Origin: HXMU1420-13 sp034669965
GTDB lineage: Bacteria > Bacteroidota > Rhodothermia > Balneolales > Balneolaceae
Reading direction: 5' to 3'
Assembly: GCA_034669965.1 (NCBI GenBank)
Contig: JAXMOK010000005.1
Span: 101,692 to 165,691 of the forward strand
Length of the DNA: 64,000 nt
Under the pieces are notes generated by a model. That model was not told where the DNA came from. It worked only from the letters and a program-made list of their open reading frames with translations, and made no database searches. A program made the translations under genes and the position numbers. Positions 54,601 to 63,873 of this stretch are shown in pieces; positions within the stretch are counted from its first letter, which is position 1; the number at the start of each line of letters is the position of its first letter.

Positions 54601-55331
54601 AGTGTACCCGGATTGGTAATACTGATGGATGTGCCTTGGAAATCAGCCAAACCGAGTTTGCCATTTCTGGCTTTAGAAACTAAATCGGCAAAGGCATACA
54701 AGAACTCTTTAAAGTTCATTTTGTCGACGCCTTTAATATTCGGTACTACAAGATTTCGGCTTCCATCTTTGTTTGGAAGATCAACTGCCACGCCAAGATT
54801 CACTTGTTCCGGAACCGAACGAAAATGATTTTTACCATCGAAATAGTAGGAGTGATTGATGGTTGGAAACTCCTTCATGGCTTTAATCACAGCCCAACAA
54901 ATAAAATGGGTAAACGAAGCTTTTGGTTCGTTTCGTTTCACCAAATGTCGGTTGATGATGGTACGATCTTCGATCATCATTTTTACTGGAAGCACTCGCA
55001 AAGAGGTAGCCGTTGGTACTTCCAGACTCTCGTCCATGTTCTCCACAATCTTGGAAGCAACGCCTTTTATTTTCTGGAGATCAGCGTTTTTAGGAGGATC
55101 GGCAATTACCTTACCTTTGGCCGGCATTACAACAGGATCGGCAGTTTGAGTGCCGTTTACCGGTTGTTGAACAGCTTTAGTAGCCGGTTTTTCGGTGGGT
55201 TGATTACCCGTTAGTTCGTCGAAATATGATTTCCAATGAGCAGGGACCGATTCAGGGTCACTTTTGTATTGTTCAAAAAGTTCTTCTACAAGTGCTGAAT
55301 TTGGCCCAAATAAGGCTTCGAGTGATTTCAA
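51699..55331 (-). CDS. kgd: Fused 2-oxoglutarate dehydrogenase E1/E2-like protein (Kgd type)
   Basis: 1210 residues. After an E1-type N-terminus (LFGPNSALVEELFEQY) and a Pro-rich linker comes an E2 acyltransferase domain with the active site DHRIIQGAESGAFL (about residues 296-309), then the full ThDP-dependent E1 with HGDAAFAGQG, GYRKHGHNEGDEP and C-terminal ENKIDNIAVARLEQIYPFP. This is the fused layout described for mycobacterial Kgd/SucA (E1 with an E2-like domain), which makes succinyl-CoA or succinate semialdehyde from 2-oxoglutarate. It lacks a lipoyl domain, so it needs a separate lipoyl E2 elsewhere. It is monocistronic, divergent from pepF, with a terminator at 51650. Confidence 0.95.
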   Translation of the reverse strand: MKSLEALFGPNSALVEELFEQYKSDPESVPAHWKSYFDELTGNQPTEKPATKAVQQPVNGTQTADPVVMPAKGKVIADPPKNADLQKIKGVASKIVENMDESLEVPTATSLRVLPVKMMIEDRTIINRHLVKRNEPKASFTHFICWAVIKAMKEFPTINHSYYFDGKNHFRSVPEQVNLGVAVDLPNKDGSRNLVVPNIKGVDKMNFKEFLYAFADLVSKARNGKLGLADFQGTSISITNPGTLGTVSSVPRLMQGQGAIIATGAIDYPAEYQAMSQQALNHLGISKVMTMTCTYDHRIIQGAESGAFLQKVNQLLTGQSDFWTEIFLDLEIPYEPIPYGEDQFEGMFGGASKSDMEDRRTVGVWRLINMYRMRGHVLANLDPLEKKPGHNPELDLEYYGLSLWDLDREFFCGKLFPNGRATLREIIKKLRDTYCEHIGAEYMHLLDMEERRWLRENMESTGNEPNLTKEDKKGILHKLNQAMAFEEFLHKKYIGHKRFSLEGNDTLIPMIHFMLEKAGEVDIEKIFMGMAHRGRLNILVNIMNKPYHRVFAEFEGNVDPDTIQGSGDVKYHLGAKGKHKTKSGAEVDIQLMPNPSHLEAVNPVVEGAVRAVIDHHEKEDAEKRILPVLMHGDAAFAGQGVVAETLNLSLLDGYRTGGTVHIIINNQIGFTTLPEDGRSTEYASDLAKTVLAPIFHVNGDRPEAAVHAIQMALEYRQKFGKDVIIDLIGYRKHGHNEGDEPAFTQPGMYKEINDHNTVRDLYTKSLVKAGELTQEETQQIFDEFDDLLQAAFEDAKKAPSLKSEDAFFERIEMDQQDWSKQPDTTTTIDDLKDIAVKINTVPKDFDANPKLLRLLAKRAEIVQNNEKKIDWGFAEALAFGTLLKAGRTVRVTGQDVERGTFAHRHAVLHGTETNQTFTPLNNLTDDQAEFHIHNSLLSEYAALGFEFGYSATKKDALVIWEAQFGDFANGAQIIIDQFLASSEAKWGQTCSVVLNLPHGYEGQGPEHSSARLERFLQLCAEDNMYVMNLTTPAQYFHMLRKQTLMDKFKPTVLMSPKSLLRHPMATSKAEDLGEGRFQPFIKDETNVDTDKLERLVICSGKVYYDLLKYQQENKIDNIAVARLEQIYPFPDKDVKEYLSSMPNVKEIVWCQEEPKNMGAWTFVATRFMEEFDDGQKLIYAGRQASASPAAGQKAMHDAEQQKLVEEAMKL

Positions 55332-55588
55332 AGGGAGTAACCTCTAGTTCGTGTTTATTCTGTACGGAACGTTGATAGATAAATGCGTTTATCGGCTCGA
55401 TAGTTCACTTCGTAACATATTGTTGGAAGCGATTTTAAAGGTACACAGAAGTGTTTTAAAAAACACATCAATCAAATACGGAAAGCAGGTATTAAGTAAA
55501 AGGGTTTAAACAAGCTTTCACGTTTTGATACTTTATTACAGGAGCGCTTAACAGTATATTCAATCGAATTTAAAAAGAGACTATACCC

Positions 55589-57388
55589 ATGAGCGAATCA
55601 ACAAAACAAAAAGTAACCGGCGCCGAAAACATCCATTGGGATTTAAGTGATTTATACGCATCGAGCAACGACCCACAGCTGGCAAAGGATAAAGAAGACG
55701 TTTTAAAAGAAGCCGATGCTTTTGCAGCAAAATATAAAGGCAGAATTGCTGATTTGTCGGTTAACGAGTTTAAAGGAATGCTTCAGGAATATGAAGCACT
55801 GCAGGATAAAGGCGGGAAAATTGGATCGTTCGCATATTTACAATGGAGCACCGACACCGGGAATTCGGAGTACGGTAAGCTCGTACAGGAAGCCAACGAA
55901 TTAGGCTCAGAAATTAGCCAGCGACTGGTTTTTCTAGATGTTGAATGGTTGAAAGTGCCTGATGAGGAAGCTCAGAAATTAATCGAAGCTCCTGAACTAG
56001 AGTTCTATCAACATTATTTAGAGTCCTCGCGCAGATACAAAAATCACGTACTGAATGAAGACCAAGAGCAGATTCTATCCGCCAAATCGGTTACCGGACG
56101 AAGTGCCTGGGTTCGCTTTTTTGATGAGACTTTAGGTCAGGCCAAGTTTGAGTTGGATGGCAAAGAATATTCGGAGCAAGAAGTATTAAGTAAACTTCAT
56201 GAAAGTGATCGGGATTTGCGAATCAGAGCCCATGCATCCCTTACCAAGAAATTTAAAGAATTAGGTCATCCACTCACTTTTGTGTTCAATACTTTATTGG
56301 CAGATAAAAGCACCAACGATAAACTTAGAGAGTACCCGAGCTGGATTACATCTCGAAATCTTTCTAACGAAACCGACGATGAAACGGTGGATGCACTCGT
56401 AAATGCAGTAACGGCTCAATATCCGTTGGTTCAGCGCTATTATAAGTTGAAAGCAAAGTTGCTTGGCTTGGATGAAATGTTCGATTACGATCGTTACGCG
56501 CCGCTTATTAAAAATGAAGCCACCATCAATTGGGAATCGGCCAAAGAGATGGTGTTAGAATCGTACACCGAATTTCACCCAAAAATGGGAGAGATCACCA
56601 ACGAGTTTTTTGAGAAGAACTGGATCGATGCTGCCATCAAACAAGGAAAACGCGGTGGAGCTTATTCGGCCGGTACGGTACCATCAGCACATCCATATGT
56701 GTTTATGAATTTTGATGGGAAAATCCGTGACGTACAAACACTTGCTCACGAATTGGGGCATGGAGTACATCAATATTTAAGCCGTCAACAAGGTCCGCTA
56801 CAAGCCGGAACGCCCTTAACAACTGCCGAAACTGCATCGGTTTTTGGAGAGATGCTTGTGTTCCAGAATTTGCTGAAAGAGCTTTCTGATCCAAAAGAAA
56901 AATTGGCTCTGCTTGTTGGCAAAATTGATGACACCATCGCAACGGTATTCCGACAGATTTCAATGAATCGTTTCGAAAACGCAATGCACACAGCCCGACG
57001 GGAAGAAGGCGAACTTACCACCGAACGTTTTTCTGAACTTTGGATCGAACAACAAAAAGCTTTGTACGGCGATGCTGTTTCACTCACCGACGAATACGGT
57101 ATCTGGTGGAGTTACATTCCTCATTTCCTGCACACTCCCGGATATGTGTACGCGTATGCCTTTGGCGAATTATTGGTGCTGGCGTTGTACGAAGAATTTA
57201 CACAACGTCCCGATGGCTTCGCCGACCGCTACATGGAATTGCTGAGTGCAGGTGGCTCGGAATGGCCTCACGATTTAGTGGCCAAAATGGGGCTGGATAT
57301 CCGTGATCCGGAATTCTGGAATAAAGGTCTCTCATCTTTCGAGAAAATGGTAGAAGAGGCGGAAGAGTTAGCGGCTTCAATCACTTAA
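55589..57388 (+). CDS. pepF: Oligoendopeptidase F (M3 family)
   Basis: 599 residues of the M3B peptidase family: the zinc motif HELGHGVHQYLS (about residue 390), an additional Glu in TASVFGEMLVFQNLL, and the substrate-binding IWWSYIPHFLHTPGYVYAYA. A cytoplasmic metallopeptidase of short peptides. Start ATG 55589. The 257-bp region between it and kgd should hold both divergent promoters; I see no clear motif there. Confidence 0.95.
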   Translation: MSESTKQKVTGAENIHWDLSDLYASSNDPQLAKDKEDVLKEADAFAAKYKGRIADLSVNEFKGMLQEYEALQDKGGKIGSFAYLQWSTDTGNSEYGKLVQEANELGSEISQRLVFLDVEWLKVPDEEAQKLIEAPELEFYQHYLESSRRYKNHVLNEDQEQILSAKSVTGRSAWVRFFDETLGQAKFELDGKEYSEQEVLSKLHESDRDLRIRAHASLTKKFKELGHPLTFVFNTLLADKSTNDKLREYPSWITSRNLSNETDDETVDALVNAVTAQYPLVQRYYKLKAKLLGLDEMFDYDRYAPLIKNEATINWESAKEMVLESYTEFHPKMGEITNEFFEKNWIDAAIKQGKRGGAYSAGTVPSAHPYVFMNFDGKIRDVQTLAHELGHGVHQYLSRQQGPLQAGTPLTTAETASVFGEMLVFQNLLKELSDPKEKLALLVGKIDDTIATVFRQISMNRFENAMHTARREEGELTTERFSELWIEQQKALYGDAVSLTDEYGIWWSYIPHFLHTPGYVYAYAFGELLVLALYEEFTQRPDGFADRYMELLSAGGSEWPHDLVAKMGLDIRDPEFWNKGLSSFEKMVEEAEELAASIT

Positions 57389-57467
57389 ATTCAATTCTGG
57401 AAAAATCTCTCTCAAAAGTTTAGTATTCTTATCTTAAATGTGCTGATTTTTCATTAGTTAATTTTAA

Positions 57468-59831
57468 ATGAGAATACTTTTCTTGGGGATTTTGATCGCT
57501 TGCTGCCAACAAGTTTATGGGCAACAGCAAACCGTTTTTGGTCATGTGATCGATGCAGCCACTAGTGAAGTTCTGATTGGAGCAAATGTTTATAATCCGA
57601 TTGAGAATAACGGGGTGGCTACCAATCAATATGGGTTTTTTAGCTATTCGAGTACTAAGAAACAGATTGAGCTTCGTGTAAGCTACATTGGATATCGAAC
57701 CAAAACCTTCTCGTTTACACTAATATCCGATACTTCACTAACCATCAGCCTTAATCGTGGCGATGAACTTGATGAAGTAGTGGTGCTAGGAGAACAAATG
57801 AACAACACCAGAAGACTGCCCTTAAGCACCGCTCAAATTAAATCGGTTCCTCGTCTTGGAGGAGAAGTGGACGTGCTTAAAGCTTTTCATCTCTTGCCGG
57901 GTGTGCAATCCGGAATTGAAGGAAGTAGTGGTGCATTTGTTCGAGGTGGAAGTCCCGATCAAAATTTGATTTTGTTGGATGGAGTTCCGGTTTATAACGC
58001 CTCTCATTTGTTTGGATTTATCTCGGTATTCAATGCCGAGGCTATTAACAATGTCCATTTGGTAAAAGATGGATTTCCGGCGCGTTATGGTGGCCGACTA
58101 TCATCAGTCATCGACATAACTTTAAAAGAGGGGAATATCGAAGAACCGAGGGGATATGTATCGTTAAGTCCGGTGGCGTCATCCCTAACAGTTGATGGCC
58201 CAATCAATAGCAAAACAAGCTTTTTGCTATCAGGGAGACGTACTTTTATAGATTTAATTGCCCGTCCGTTTATTCGGGCCCAAAGCGATGGAGAAGATGA
58301 TGGAGGATATTATTTTTACGATGTAAATCTGAAACTGAATCATCGAATTTCAAGTAAAGATCGCATCTATTTGAGTACCTACATCGGCAATGATCGTGGA
58401 TTTACCCGTTCAAATTCTGCTGATTTTGCTCAATCGGGTTTTAGTACAGGCTTTGATGTTTTTAAGAAAACTGAAAGCAGATACGAACTAGAGTGGGGAA
58501 ACCGTACATCAGCGTTACGATGGAATCACATTTATGGTCCTCGACTATTTAGTAATGTTACGATAACTCACAGTAACTACAATTACCGAGTATTTGAATC
58601 GCTCGAAGAAAGCAAAAAGCAGGAAGGCGAAATTGAACTCAAAGGTTCAGAAATATCCTATGCATCAGGAATTGAGGATTTAGCGCTTAAAATCGACTAC
58701 GTTTTCCATCCAAATACATCGCATACTTTTCGTTTTGGTGGGTCTGCAATTTCGCACGATTTCGAACCCGGAATACTGGCTTATTCAACACAAGCTAATC
58801 AGGATACAACACTTGGAGATCAGCAAATTCGAGCTTTCGAGTATTACATTTATGGTGAAGATGAGTTTGTTCTATCCTCAAAACTTACCGGAAACTTAGG
58901 GCTTCATCTATCAGCATTTGCAACACAAGATGAGTTATATACTTCGTTTGAACCTAGAGTAACATTTTCCTATTCGATACAGCCAAACTTACTTTGGCGT
59001 GCTTCTTACGCCCGAATGAAACAATACATTCATCTTTTAACCAACAGTGGAGTTGGTTTACCCACCGATTTATGGGTGCCATCCACAAATCGAGTTCTTC
59101 CACAAGCAGCCACTCAATACTCAATGGGTGTAGAAACTGCATTAAACTCGACAGAGCTATCCGTTGATGGTTTCTATAAATCAATGAATAATTTAATCGA
59201 GTATGAAGAAGGCGCTAGTTATTTATCAGTAGAAAAGAATTGGCAAGATAAGATTGTAACCGGAGAGGGTGAGGCGTATGGAGCAGAGTTTTTAATTAAG
59301 CAATCGGGTAGTAGATGGAATGGCTGGGTTGGTTACTCGTTGTCTTGGAATAATCGTCGATTTAATGAGCTTAATGATGGAGAGCAATTTCCATATCGGT
59401 ACGATCGACGTCACGATGTAAACATCGTTTATAATTATCAACCTAAGAAAGGGGTTCAATACTCTGCCTCATGGGTTTATCATAGCGGAAATGCGATTAC
59501 ACTCGCCAGCAAGCAATTTGCGGTTAAAACGGAATCTGAACTTAATCCCGTGCAAAGAGTTTCTCATTTTGAAGGAAGAAATTCTTTTCGGATGCCCGCT
59601 TATCATCGGTTAGATATCAGTGCTACATGGACGCGCCCCATTCGCTTCGGGCTACAAAGTTGGACGGTGAGTGTGTACAATACGTACAATCGTAAAAACC
59701 CATTTTATATTGAATTGGAAAATCGTGAAGTGTTCAATGCACAACTAAATCAATTCGAAAACTCACCTCGATACACTCAGTATAGCTTGTTTCCAATAAT
59801 TCCATCCTTTAATTACTCATTGGCATTTTGA
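57468..59831 (+). CDS. TonB-dependent outer-membrane receptor
   Basis: 787 residues: a signal peptide (FLGILIACCQQVYGQ), an N-terminal CarboxypepD_reg-like domain (VFGHVIDAATSEVLIGANVYNP), the plug with SGAFVRGGSPDQNLILLDGVPVYN and the beta-barrel ending in aromatic FNYSLAF. It takes up a ligand across the outer membrane using TonB energy. The stop overlaps the start of the DUF4249 lipoprotein gene by one base, a common pairing in Bacteroidota, although it is not a SusC/D pair. The substrate is unknown. Confidence 0.93.
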   Translation: MRILFLGILIACCQQVYGQQQTVFGHVIDAATSEVLIGANVYNPIENNGVATNQYGFFSYSSTKKQIELRVSYIGYRTKTFSFTLISDTSLTISLNRGDELDEVVVLGEQMNNTRRLPLSTAQIKSVPRLGGEVDVLKAFHLLPGVQSGIEGSSGAFVRGGSPDQNLILLDGVPVYNASHLFGFISVFNAEAINNVHLVKDGFPARYGGRLSSVIDITLKEGNIEEPRGYVSLSPVASSLTVDGPINSKTSFLLSGRRTFIDLIARPFIRAQSDGEDDGGYYFYDVNLKLNHRISSKDRIYLSTYIGNDRGFTRSNSADFAQSGFSTGFDVFKKTESRYELEWGNRTSALRWNHIYGPRLFSNVTITHSNYNYRVFESLEESKKQEGEIELKGSEISYASGIEDLALKIDYVFHPNTSHTFRFGGSAISHDFEPGILAYSTQANQDTTLGDQQIRAFEYYIYGEDEFVLSSKLTGNLGLHLSAFATQDELYTSFEPRVTFSYSIQPNLLWRASYARMKQYIHLLTNSGVGLPTDLWVPSTNRVLPQAATQYSMGVETALNSTELSVDGFYKSMNNLIEYEEGASYLSVEKNWQDKIVTGEGEAYGAEFLIKQSGSRWNGWVGYSLSWNNRRFNELNDGEQFPYRYDRRHDVNIVYNYQPKKGVQYSASWVYHSGNAITLASKQFAVKTESELNPVQRVSHFEGRNSFRMPAYHRLDISATWTRPIRFGLQSWTVSVYNTYNRKNPFYIELENREVFNAQLNQFENSPRYTQYSLFPIIPSFNYSLAF

Positions 59832-60724
59832 TGAAGATATATTACCCCTATATCATTATTTATATTCTGTTTTTTGGATGTGAACAGGTTGTAGAGTTTG
59901 AACTTAACGAAAGTACACCGAGCATCACTCTAAGTAGTACCTTTAATCCTGATAGCTTGTTTAGCGTGACTTTATTTGAAAGTTTACCGGTCTTATCCAC
60001 CGACTCTTTTCCAACCATATCTGATGCGAATGTTGTTGTAACAGAACATGATTCGGATATGCAATTCGATCCACTAATACCACTTGGTAATGGATTCTAT
60101 CGATCAGATTTCTTTCCCGAGCCAGGGAGATCCTATTCTATTGAAGTTCGAAAGGAGGGATTCGAAACCCTATTTGCTATGGATCGGGTGCCGGTTGATA
60201 CAGCAATCGTTTCCAATATCGAAATCGCTTTTCAGCAAAACGGGGGCGTGCTAATCAATTTTGATTTGGTAGACAATTCAGGACCTAATTTTTATGAATT
60301 ATACCTCGTAACGGAATACAACTATGAAGGGTCTCAAGAGAAAGTTTCGACCATAGAGTTTGTACAATCAGATGATTTGATTTTTGATCAATTTGAGGAA
60401 GCCGAACAGTTTCTCTTTTTTAATGATGACTTATTTGGAGGACAAAGCTATCCGGTTTCGTTACGATCATTCTTTTCATTTCCGAGAAGTCAGGATCCCG
60501 ACGTATTTGTCCCACCCGGAATCGAAGTGAAAGCAACTTTACATGTTCGGACGCTGAGTGAGAATCTGTTTCGATTCAAAGAATCGGTAAAGCTACAACA
60601 AGATCTTGAAGATGATCCTTTTTCCGAAACCGTTCCAATCAAAAGTAATGTTGATGGTGGCTTAGGGATTTTCGGCGGTTTTAGAAGTGCTAATTTTGTT
60701 GTTTTTGATAGCTCGAAAAACTGA
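59831..60724 (+). CDS. DUF4249 lipoprotein
   Basis: 297 residues from ATG 59831, whose first base is the last base of the receptor stop (TGATG). Lipobox ILFFGCEQ. The DUF4249 family is recognised from VVEFELNESTPSITLSSTFNPD and SDANVVVTEHD, with FELYLVTEYN-like later strands and the final FGGFRSANFVVF. It is the surface or periplasmic partner of the TonB receptor upstream. No direct activity is known. Confidence 0.9.
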   Translation: MKIYYPYIIIYILFFGCEQVVEFELNESTPSITLSSTFNPDSLFSVTLFESLPVLSTDSFPTISDANVVVTEHDSDMQFDPLIPLGNGFYRSDFFPEPGRSYSIEVRKEGFETLFAMDRVPVDTAIVSNIEIAFQQNGGVLINFDLVDNSGPNFYELYLVTEYNYEGSQEKVSTIEFVQSDDLIFDQFEEAEQFLFFNDDLFGGQSYPVSLRSFFSFPRSQDPDVFVPPGIEVKATLHVRTLSENLFRFKESVKLQQDLEDDPFSETVPIKSNVDGGLGIFGGFRSANFVVFDSSKN

Positions 60725-60837
60725 GCAAATAGGATTCCTTTTAGGCAAAAATAAAGCTCAAAAATCAAAATTCTAATCTGTCTATAGTTTCGTACCTTCC
60801 ACGTTGGAAATCGAATATTGGAATTTACATCTAAAGG

Positions 60838-62301
60838 ATGAGTCTAGACCGACAAGAAAAAGCATTACGGGAATTTAAGCAGATTATGACCGATTTGGTG
60901 CATCTGCTGCGCACCTCTGCCCGTGTTGAACTCGCGTACATGTGCTGGGTAAATCACGGCCGCCAACAATTTGTGTGGGAAAGTAACAGCACCAATTTGC
61001 CAAACGTGATGTTTAAAGATCGAGTGGCTTTCGAGCATCATTTTTTAAACGATTACAAAGAGATTACAGAGATTGTACAGCTCAAGATTGGTGATGACAT
61101 CGCCAAAGGAAAGTTGGGGCATTATTTTGATTTTGTAAACGCCAAACACATGTTGATCATGCCCTTCATCAACAAGGGGGAAACGGTAGCCCTCACGGTG
61201 TTGGAGTCGGAAGAAGAGATTAATTTGCGCCAAATCAATGATCAGCTGCATGCGTATAACAACGCATTAGTGAATGTGCTGGATACCTATTTGGAAGTGG
61301 TTGACCTGCATGAGCAGCAAAAGGAATGGGAAGATTATGAGCAATCGCTGAATGCCCTTGATTATCGACTGCACCGTGTGGATTTACTGGCTCGGATGTT
61401 GGAGGAGATGCAACTGTTTCTGCCAACCGGTGGCGCTTGTTTGATTGTGCCTGCCATGGACAGCTGGACACTAGCGTTGACTTCAAAGTTTGCCAGAAAC
61501 TCACCCTTACTCGGACTTACACTTGACGATAAATCGGTTGCTTACGATGCCATTGAAAAAGGCGAGCCGGTGTTTAGCATGCACTTTAACAACAATCCAA
61601 AGCTGATTTCGAATCGAGAGCGAAGGGTGGAGGGAGCAAGTTATGCAATCCCGATTTTAGTGCACGACCGTCGACAGGCTGTGGTAGTTACCTACGATCA
61701 AGATCCGTTGACGTACAAAGAATCGACGAAGCATAAGCTAGCGAATTTGGCTCGGATTGCTTCGTTATCGATCCAATCGGTGGTGAAAAAGTCGGGGATG
61801 ACCGAAGAGTTGTTTACCGAGAATTACGGTGCGATTGTGACCGAGCTTTGGGAAAACACTATCGAAAACGAAATTAAAAAAGTACAGGCAGGTCGAGCAC
61901 AACATACTTGGTTTGGGATGATTACTCCTCATGATTTATCGACTTTACGGACCAAACATCGGCTGGAAGAATTGCAACGCATCCAGAAAGATTTTGTGAC
62001 GTTCCTCAATCCTGCCAAGCATGGAATTCCAGGTTACATCGGTTTTAATTCCGATTACGTTTACTCTTTTATCATCCAAAGTGATAAAGAATCGGCAGTG
62101 GAAGATTGGATGAATAGCGTGCGAACTAAATTAGCGCATGGCTTAAAATTATCTGCCGGTGGTACGTTGGATGTAGCTTTTAAAGCGGGTTATACCCAAT
62201 TGATGCCTGAGGATGTCAACGCGTATCAAGTGCAGACCAAAGCGAAAAAAGCTCTCAGCGAAGTGGTGAAAAACGAAGAGCTCGAGCTTTTTGAGGCTTG
62301 A
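60838..62301 (+). CDS. GAF-like sensor protein with a degenerate GGDEF-like end
   Basis: 487 residues. Two GAF-like regions (about residues 20-150 and 180-315) are joined by a helix. The last 150 residues follow the GGDEF/diguanylate cyclase layout: HTWFGMITPHDL, then GYIGFNSDYVYSFI at the usual signature position, and VAFKAGYTQLMPED before a final helix. The GGDEF signature itself is missing, so no cyclase activity is expected; a nucleotide- or protein-binding role is more likely. The family is not recognised as a whole. It is monocistronic. Confidence 0.78.
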   Translation: MSLDRQEKALREFKQIMTDLVHLLRTSARVELAYMCWVNHGRQQFVWESNSTNLPNVMFKDRVAFEHHFLNDYKEITEIVQLKIGDDIAKGKLGHYFDFVNAKHMLIMPFINKGETVALTVLESEEEINLRQINDQLHAYNNALVNVLDTYLEVVDLHEQQKEWEDYEQSLNALDYRLHRVDLLARMLEEMQLFLPTGGACLIVPAMDSWTLALTSKFARNSPLLGLTLDDKSVAYDAIEKGEPVFSMHFNNNPKLISNRERRVEGASYAIPILVHDRRQAVVVTYDQDPLTYKESTKHKLANLARIASLSIQSVVKKSGMTEELFTENYGAIVTELWENTIENEIKKVQAGRAQHTWFGMITPHDLSTLRTKHRLEELQRIQKDFVTFLNPAKHGIPGYIGFNSDYVYSFIIQSDKESAVEDWMNSVRTKLAHGLKLSAGGTLDVAFKAGYTQLMPEDVNAYQVQTKAKKALSEVVKNEELELFEA

Positions 62302-62321
62302 TTAATTAAGATTTTGAGAAT

Positions 62322-62399
62322 GTCATCCCTGCGTAGGCAGACTTTTTAAATAAGATCTAGCACAAATTAAGTTAAGATTCCTGCTTTCGCAGGAATGAC
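62322..62399. repeat. REP/MITE-like palindromic element
   Basis: The outer ends GTCATCCCTGC (62322-62332) and GCAGGAATGAC (62389-62399) are inverted copies with one difference, and the right end also holds a perfect hairpin ATTCCTGC/GCAGGAAT. Its ends resemble the GTCATCCCGC repeat at 25629. It fills most of the space between the GAF gene and deoB. No coding capacity. Confidence 0.6.
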
Positions 62400-62410
62400 C
62401 TAATTATTTT

Positions 62411-63598
62411 ATGAAAAACTGTTATTTAATTATCATTGATGGACTTGGGGTGGGCGCACAGGAAGATGCGCTTGAGTATGGCGATGTTGGCATGAACACC
62501 CTTGGTAATGTGAGTGCACAAATCGGAGTACAGCTACCGAATTTGGCCAAGATAGGCATTGGGAATATCATCCCGCTAGAATCTGTGCCATCTTCCGAAA
62601 ACCCAACTTCCGCATTTGGTAAAATGAGGGAAGTTTCGGGCGGTAAAGATTCTACTACCGGTCATTGGGAAATAGCCGGCGTTCATCTAGATAAGCCTTT
62701 TCCAACCTATCCCAATGGGTTTCCTAAAGATGTGATTCAGAAATTTTGCAATAAAATTGGGGTGGAAAACGCACTTTGCAATTTGCCGTATTCCGGGACC
62801 GACGTGATTCGTGATTTCGGCGAAGAACATCTTAAAACCGGAAATCCGATAGTTTACACTTCTGCGGATTCGGTTTTTCAGATTGCTACCCATGATTCGG
62901 TTACACCCGTCGAAAAACTAAATGAGTGGTGCGACGTTGCCCGCAATCAAATTTGTGTGGGTGAACATGAAGTAGGAAGGGTGATTGCTCGACCGTTTTC
63001 CGGTGAACCCGGCGATTTTTACAGGCTTTCCGATCAGCGAAAAGATTTTTCAGCCATTCCGCCAGAAAACAATGTAGTACAAGCGGCTTTTGATGCAGGT
63101 ATTCACACGCTTTCAATTGGCAAAGTGGTTGATTTGTTTGCAGGAAAAGGATTTTCAGAATATCGAAAAACGAAAAATAACGCCCAGGGAATCTCCACGC
63201 TACTCGACGTGATGGACGAAGTGAAAGAGACTTTTGTGTTTGTAAATCTCATTGATACCGATCAGTTATTCGGGCATCGCTTGGATCCTGAAGGTTTTGC
63301 CGATTCTCTCAAAGAATTTGACGAAGCGTTGCCTTCAATCTTATCCAAAATCAGTGATGAAGATGTGTTGATCATCACAGGAGATCATGGCAACGACCCT
63401 TGTTCAGATTCCACCGATCACTCTAGGGAGTTTGTGCCACTGTTGGTGTATCCGAAAGGACGATTAAACCGTCAGACGAGTGATTCGTCAGACGGAATAA
63501 TCGATCTTGGCACGCGAGAAACCTTTGCGGATGTGGCTTCTAGTATTGCTACCTTTTTTGGGATTGAGAATACTTTTCCGGGGAAGTCGTTTCTTTAG
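62411..63598 (+). CDS. deoB: Phosphopentomutase
   Basis: 395 residues of the alkaline phosphatase-superfamily mutase: metal ligands in IIDGLGVGAQED and GDHGND, plus STDHSREFVPLL, and GGKDSTTGHWE with the phosphorylated Thr in the active site. It interconverts ribose/deoxyribose 1- and 5-phosphate in nucleoside salvage. The length is normal for DeoB. There are no other deo genes beside it. Start ATG 62411, 109 bp after the GAF gene stop. Confidence 0.96.
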   Translation: MKNCYLIIIDGLGVGAQEDALEYGDVGMNTLGNVSAQIGVQLPNLAKIGIGNIIPLESVPSSENPTSAFGKMREVSGGKDSTTGHWEIAGVHLDKPFPTYPNGFPKDVIQKFCNKIGVENALCNLPYSGTDVIRDFGEEHLKTGNPIVYTSADSVFQIATHDSVTPVEKLNEWCDVARNQICVGEHEVGRVIARPFSGEPGDFYRLSDQRKDFSAIPPENNVVQAAFDAGIHTLSIGKVVDLFAGKGFSEYRKTKNNAQGISTLLDVMDEVKETFVFVNLIDTDQLFGHRLDPEGFADSLKEFDEALPSILSKISDEDVLIITGDHGNDPCSDSTDHSREFVPLLVYPKGRLNRQTSDSSDGIIDLGTRETFADVASSIATFFGIENTFPGKSFL

Positions 63599-63873
63599 AA
63601 GATTCATTCAATTTGAAAACACAGTTCGTTAAAAGTCATCTAGAAGGAGAAGCGCATGCTTCGACTGTAGGATCAGCACAACGTCAATCTAGCTTTTTAC
63701 TTCATAGTGCAGACTCCTCTGCCATAGGCATCCCTTCGGGAGATTCCTGGAGTGACTTTAGAATCGGTGAAATTTTACTAAGAGAAGGACTTTAGTCCTT
63801 CGAATCCAACATTTAAAAAATAACAAACCTATATCGTAGAAGATTTTGATTCAACATATAATCAAAACAACTT
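63599..63873. other. Gene-free spacer after deoB
   Basis: No supported gene. A 60-codon frame at 63613-63795 starts with TTG and has low-complexity, Ser-rich coding. It ends beside an exact palindrome GAAGGACTTTAGTCCTTC (63784-63801), which looks like a structural repeat instead of a coding end. There is no T-run, so it is probably not a terminator. Confidence 0.5.

Noticed and set aside
63613..63795. A 60-aa frame after deoB
   Set aside because: TTG start, Ser-rich composition and overlap with an exact palindrome make it look like a chance frame in repeat-like DNA.
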